A stretch of 64,000 nt of DNA from assembly GCF_000829195.1 (NCBI RefSeq), contig NZ_AP013294.1, forward strand, positions 682,001-746,000, in the 5' to 3' direction. How positions within the stretch are numbered: the first letter of the stretch is position 1; the number at the start of each line of letters is the position of its first letter. Below the pieces are notes generated by a model that saw only the letters and a program-made list of their open reading frames with translations, ran no database searches and was not told where the DNA came from. Positions 60,960 to 64,000 of the stretch are shown piece by piece. The position numbers were made by a program, and so were the translations under genes. The stretch is from Bacillus sp. OxB-1. GTDB lineage: Bacteria; Bacillota; Bacilli; Bacillales_A; Planococcaceae.

Positions 60960-62819
60960 ATGTCATTGCTAGATAAATTGAAAACCGATGTACTGACTGC
61001 CGATGGTGCCATCGGGACGTTGCTTTATTCGTACGGAATCGACTTTTGCTATGAAGAATTGAATGTTGAAAAGCCTGAAATTATTGAAAAGATCCACCAA
61101 GATTACATCCAGGCGGGAGCAGACGTCATTCAGACGAACACCTACAGCGCGAACGCTCTGAAACTGGCACGCTATGGCATGGAAGACCGGGTGAAAGAGT
61201 TCAATGAGGCAGCCATCCAGATTGCGAAGAAAGCGGCAGCTCCCGGCGGACAGTTTGTGCTTGGTACGATTGGGGGCATTCGCGGCATCCGGAAAAGCGA
61301 TGCCACCTTGCAAGAAATCCAGTCGATCGTCCAGCAACAGGCCCAACATTTGCTGACGGGAGATCCAGATGGAATTTTGCTCGAAACATATTACGATTTT
61401 GAGGAATTATCCGCTGTCGTCCAGTTGATTCGCACTATGACCGACACCCCGATCATCGCCCAAGTATCGATGGATGAACCGGGCGTGTTGCAAAACGGGC
61501 TTTCCTTGAACGAAGCACTTCATCGATTGGAGGCGCTCGGTGCGGATGTAGTCGGCGTCAACTGCCGCCTCGGCCCGTTCCATACAAACCAAGCATTTGA
61601 AGAAGTCACTTTGCCGGAGAAGGCATTTTTATCCGCCTACCCGAATGCGAGCCTTCTCGACGTAGAAGATGGCCGGATCGTCTATGTATCCGAAGCAGAT
61701 TATTTCGGCCGGGCCGCCCTGTCCCTTCGCAATGAAGGTGTCCGTCTGATCGGCGGATGCTGCGGTACGACACCGAAGCATATCGAAGCGGCGAAGAAAC
61801 AACTCGCCGGGCTGGCACCAGTCGTAGCCAAAGAAGTGAAACAGCAAAAACCGGTCGTCATCCGCGAAGCAAAACCGGCTGTCAACGAACCGATCCACGA
61901 AAAAGTGAAGCGGGAACGGTCCGTCATCGTCGAACTCGACACGCCGCGGACACTGGAAATTGAAAAATTCGTCGAAGGTGCCAACTTGCTGAACGAAGCA
62001 GGTATCGACGCCATCACAATGGCCGATAACTCGCTCGCCTCACCGCGGATCAGCAATGTCGCAATGGGCGCAATCTTGAAACAACAGTACAACATCCGGC
62101 CGCTCATCCACATTACATGCCGTGATCGTAACCTGATCGGCTTGCAATCGCATTTGATGGGCCTGGATGCGCTCGATATCCAAGACATTCTGGCCGTTAC
62201 GGGAGATCCGACGAAAGTGGGCGACTTCCCGGGCGCAACCAATGTCTACGACGTCAACAGTATGGAATTGACACAACTGATCAAGCAGTTGAATGAAGGG
62301 ATTTCCTTCTCCGGCAAACCGCTGAAGAAGAAAGCGTCCTTCTCGGTCGCAGCCGCCTTCAACCCGAATGTCCGGGTGGTGGAGCGTGCCGTCAAGCGGT
62401 TGGAGAAGAAAATTGAAAGCGGCGCGGATTATTTCATCAGCCAGCCGGTTTATTCAAAAGAGAAGATCGAGGAAATCTACGAGGCGACGAAACATCTTGA
62501 TACACCGATCTTCATCGGCATCATGCCGTTGACAAATATCCGAAACGCGGAATTCCTGCATAATGAGGTGCCGGGCATCAAGCTATCGGACGAAGTATTG
62601 GAACGGATGCGCGCTTGCGGAGATGACCGCCAGAAATCGACGGAGGAAGGGATTCAAATCGCCAAGGAACTGGTCGACACAGCGGCCAGGCTATTCAACG
62701 GCATCTATATCATCACGCCTTTCCTTCGTTACGATATGTCTTTGGAATTGATTCAACACATTAAAGAACTAGATGCAAAGAAGGAGAGGGAACTTGTCCA
62801 TGCCAACTCATCCAATTGA
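60960..62819 (+). CDS. yitJ: Bifunctional homocysteine S-methyltransferase / methylenetetrahydrofolate reductase
   Basis: 619 residues. The N-terminal half (1 to about 310) is a homocysteine methyltransferase barrel with DGAIGTLLYSYG, GVNCRLGP and the zinc cysteines in GGCCGTTPKH. The C-terminal half, from about 320, is a MetF-type reductase with VELDTPRT, VTGDPTKVGDFPGATNVYDV and a Q-P-V motif (YFISQPVYSKEKI). It follows the S-box and overlaps metH by at least 20 bases, so both serve methionine regeneration. Confidence 0.95.
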   Translation: MSLLDKLKTDVLTADGAIGTLLYSYGIDFCYEELNVEKPEIIEKIHQDYIQAGADVIQTNTYSANALKLARYGMEDRVKEFNEAAIQIAKKAAAPGGQFVLGTIGGIRGIRKSDATLQEIQSIVQQQAQHLLTGDPDGILLETYYDFEELSAVVQLIRTMTDTPIIAQVSMDEPGVLQNGLSLNEALHRLEALGADVVGVNCRLGPFHTNQAFEEVTLPEKAFLSAYPNASLLDVEDGRIVYVSEADYFGRAALSLRNEGVRLIGGCCGTTPKHIEAAKKQLAGLAPVVAKEVKQQKPVVIREAKPAVNEPIHEKVKRERSVIVELDTPRTLEIEKFVEGANLLNEAGIDAITMADNSLASPRISNVAMGAILKQQYNIRPLIHITCRDRNLIGLQSHLMGLDALDIQDILAVTGDPTKVGDFPGATNVYDVNSMELTQLIKQLNEGISFSGKPLKKKASFSVAAAFNPNVRVVERAVKRLEKKIESGADYFISQPVYSKEKIEEIYEATKHLDTPIFIGIMPLTNIRNAEFLHNEVPGIKLSDEVLERMRACGDDRQKSTEEGIQIAKELVDTAARLFNGIYIITPFLRYDMSLELIQHIKELDAKKERELVHANSSN

Positions 62820-64000
62820 ACAACAACTTCAGAAAAGAATTCTCATCATAGATGGTGCAATGGGCACAATGCTGCAGGCTGCCGACTTGACGCCGGACGA
62901 TTTTGGCGGCGAAGAGTATGATGGCTGTAATGAGTTTTTGAATATTACCCGTCCGGATGTGCTGGACCGGATTCACCGCGAATACTTGGACGCGGGCGCG
63001 GACATCATCTGCACGAACACATTTGGCGGCACTCCAATCGTCCTCGACGATTACGATTTGGGCGACCGGGCGCATGAAATCAATTTCCAAGCGGCCCAAA
63101 TCGCGAAAAAATGCGCGGAGGAGTTCTCCACCCCGGAATGGCCGCGGTTTGTCGCGGGTGCGATGGGACCGACGACCAAAACGCTTTCCGTTACTGGCGG
63201 TGCAACGTTCGACGGACTGACCGAAGATTTCTACGTGCAAGCGAAAGCGTTGATCGAAGGCGGCTGCGACTTGATTTTGATGGAAACGAGCCAAGATATG
63301 CTCAATGTCAAAGCCGGAACACTCGGCATCAAGCGTGCATTCGAAGAGACCGGCAAAGAGATCCCTGTCATGATTTCCGGTACGATCGAGCCGATGGGAA
63401 CAACGCTTGCCGGCCAAAGCATTGAATCGTTCTATATTTCAATCGAACATATCAAGCCACTATCTGTCGGTTTGAACTGTGCGACAGGTCCTGAATTCAT
63501 GACCGATCATTTACGGTCCCTATCCGACTTGGCAACGGGCTACGTCAGCTGTTATCCGAACGCCGGCCTGCCGGATGAAGAAGGGCATTACCACGAATCT
63601 CCTGAATCCCTCTCCAAAAAGTTGGAAGGATTTGCGGAGAAAGGTTGGTTAAATTTGGTGGGCGGCTGCTGCGGGACGACCCCAGCACATATCCGTGCGA
63701 TCCGCGAAGTCGTTGATGGAAAAACACCTCGCCAACGTCCTGAAGTATCACATGGTCACGCGGTTTCAGGAATTGAACCCCTACTCTATGATGATTCGAT
63801 GCGGCCTCTCCTAGTCGGTGAGCGGACAAATGTCATAGGTTCCCGGAAGTTTAAGCAGTTGATTGTCGACGGGAAATTTGAAGAAGCATCCGAGATTGCA
63901 CGTGCTCAAGTACGGGGCGGAGCGCATGTTATCGATGTTTGTTTGGCGAACCCCGACCGGGATGAGCTGGAAGATATGAAACACTTCATGAAAGAAGTCG
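62794..64000 (+). CDS. metH: Cobalamin-dependent methionine synthase MetH, N-terminal part
   Basis: Transfers a methyl group from methyltetrahydrofolate to homocysteine via cobalamin. About 400 of roughly 1,150 residues are visible before the window ends. The first domain has IDGAMGTMLQ, GLNCATGP and GGCCGTTPAH (zinc cysteines); the folate domain begins at LLVGERTNVIGSRKFK. The start is a TTG at 62794-62796 with a GGAG seven bases upstream, or the ATG at 62800-62802. Overlaps the yitJ end. Confidence 0.95.
   Translation, partial: MSMPTHPIEQQLQKRILIIDGAMGTMLQAADLTPDDFGGEEYDGCNEFLNITRPDVLDRIHREYLDAGADIICTNTFGGTPIVLDDYDLGDRAHEINFQAAQIAKKCAEEFSTPEWPRFVAGAMGPTTKTLSVTGGATFDGLTEDFYVQAKALIEGGCDLILMETSQDMLNVKAGTLGIKRAFEETGKEIPVMISGTIEPMGTTLAGQSIESFYISIEHIKPLSVGLNCATGPEFMTDHLRSLSDLATGYVSCYPNAGLPDEEGHYHESPESLSKKLEGFAEKGWLNLVGGCCGTTPAHIRAIREVVDGKTPRQRPEVSHGHAVSGIEPLLYDDSMRPLLVGERTNVIGSRKFKQLIVDGKFEEASEIARAQVRGGAHVIDVCLANPDRDELEDMKHFMKEV

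Overview
This window comes from a low-to-moderate G+C Gram-positive bacterium of the order Bacillales, most likely Planococcaceae (Sporosarcina/Planococcus-like). The placement rests on gene order and protein sequence read by eye; no database search was run. On the minus strand, from about 55.4 kb down to 2.9 kb, the genes follow the origin-proximal Bacillus order: ctsR-mcsA-mcsB-clpC-radA-yacL-ispD-ispF-gltX-cysE-cysS-mrnC-rlmB-rae1-sigH-rpmG-secE-nusG-rplKA-rplJL-ybxB-rpoBC-rplGB-rpsLG-fusA-tuf, then the S10/spc/alpha ribosomal cluster, ecfA1-ecfA2-ecfT, truA and rplM-rpsI. A sporulation-type sigma-H, CtsR/McsAB, a cysE T-box, an S-box riboswitch and L10/L13 leaders all fit this group. Two genes usually found in the Bacillus order are absent here: disA (between radA and yacL) and map (between adk and infA).

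Region 0-2.9 kb holds the start of an alanine/glycine symporter, a YuiF-type antiporter gene split by an in-frame TAA, and the 3' two fifths of hutH with a frameshift, ending at a 21-bp-period degenerate repeat array. Region 2.9-22 kb is translation machinery plus secY, adk, infA, rpoA and the energy-coupling module EcfA1/A2/T. Region 22-40 kb carries elongation factors, RNA polymerase beta/beta', ribosomal stalk proteins, nusG and secE. Region 40-55.4 kb carries sigH, RNA-processing enzymes, the cysteine pathway and cysteinyl-tRNA synthetase, gltX, isoprenoid genes and the CtsR heat-shock operon. Region 55.5-64 kb holds two divergent membrane proteins of unknown function, bioB-bioY, a small membrane protein, and an S-box-controlled yitJ-metH pair for methionine regeneration. 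BioY is a candidate substrate-binding partner of the EcfA1/A2/T module.

The unusual content is in the gene-less gaps. (i) The tuf-rpsJ gap has about 15 copies of TTATGAGCG every 20-21 bp, followed by TTATCAGC units every 20 bp; a different array with an exact 21-bp period abuts the hutH remnant. These look like helically phased degenerate sites rather than ordinary tandem repeats. (ii) Three dispersed elements of about 118 bp (7.2, 39.3 and 60.2 kb) share their ends and keep their stems through compensatory changes; a divergent fourth relative lies at 7.4 kb. One sits between secE and nusG and leaves nusG with a badly spaced Shine-Dalgarno site. (iii) A candidate attenuator precedes rpoB, and clpC has its own CtsR box and promoter inside the ctsR operon.
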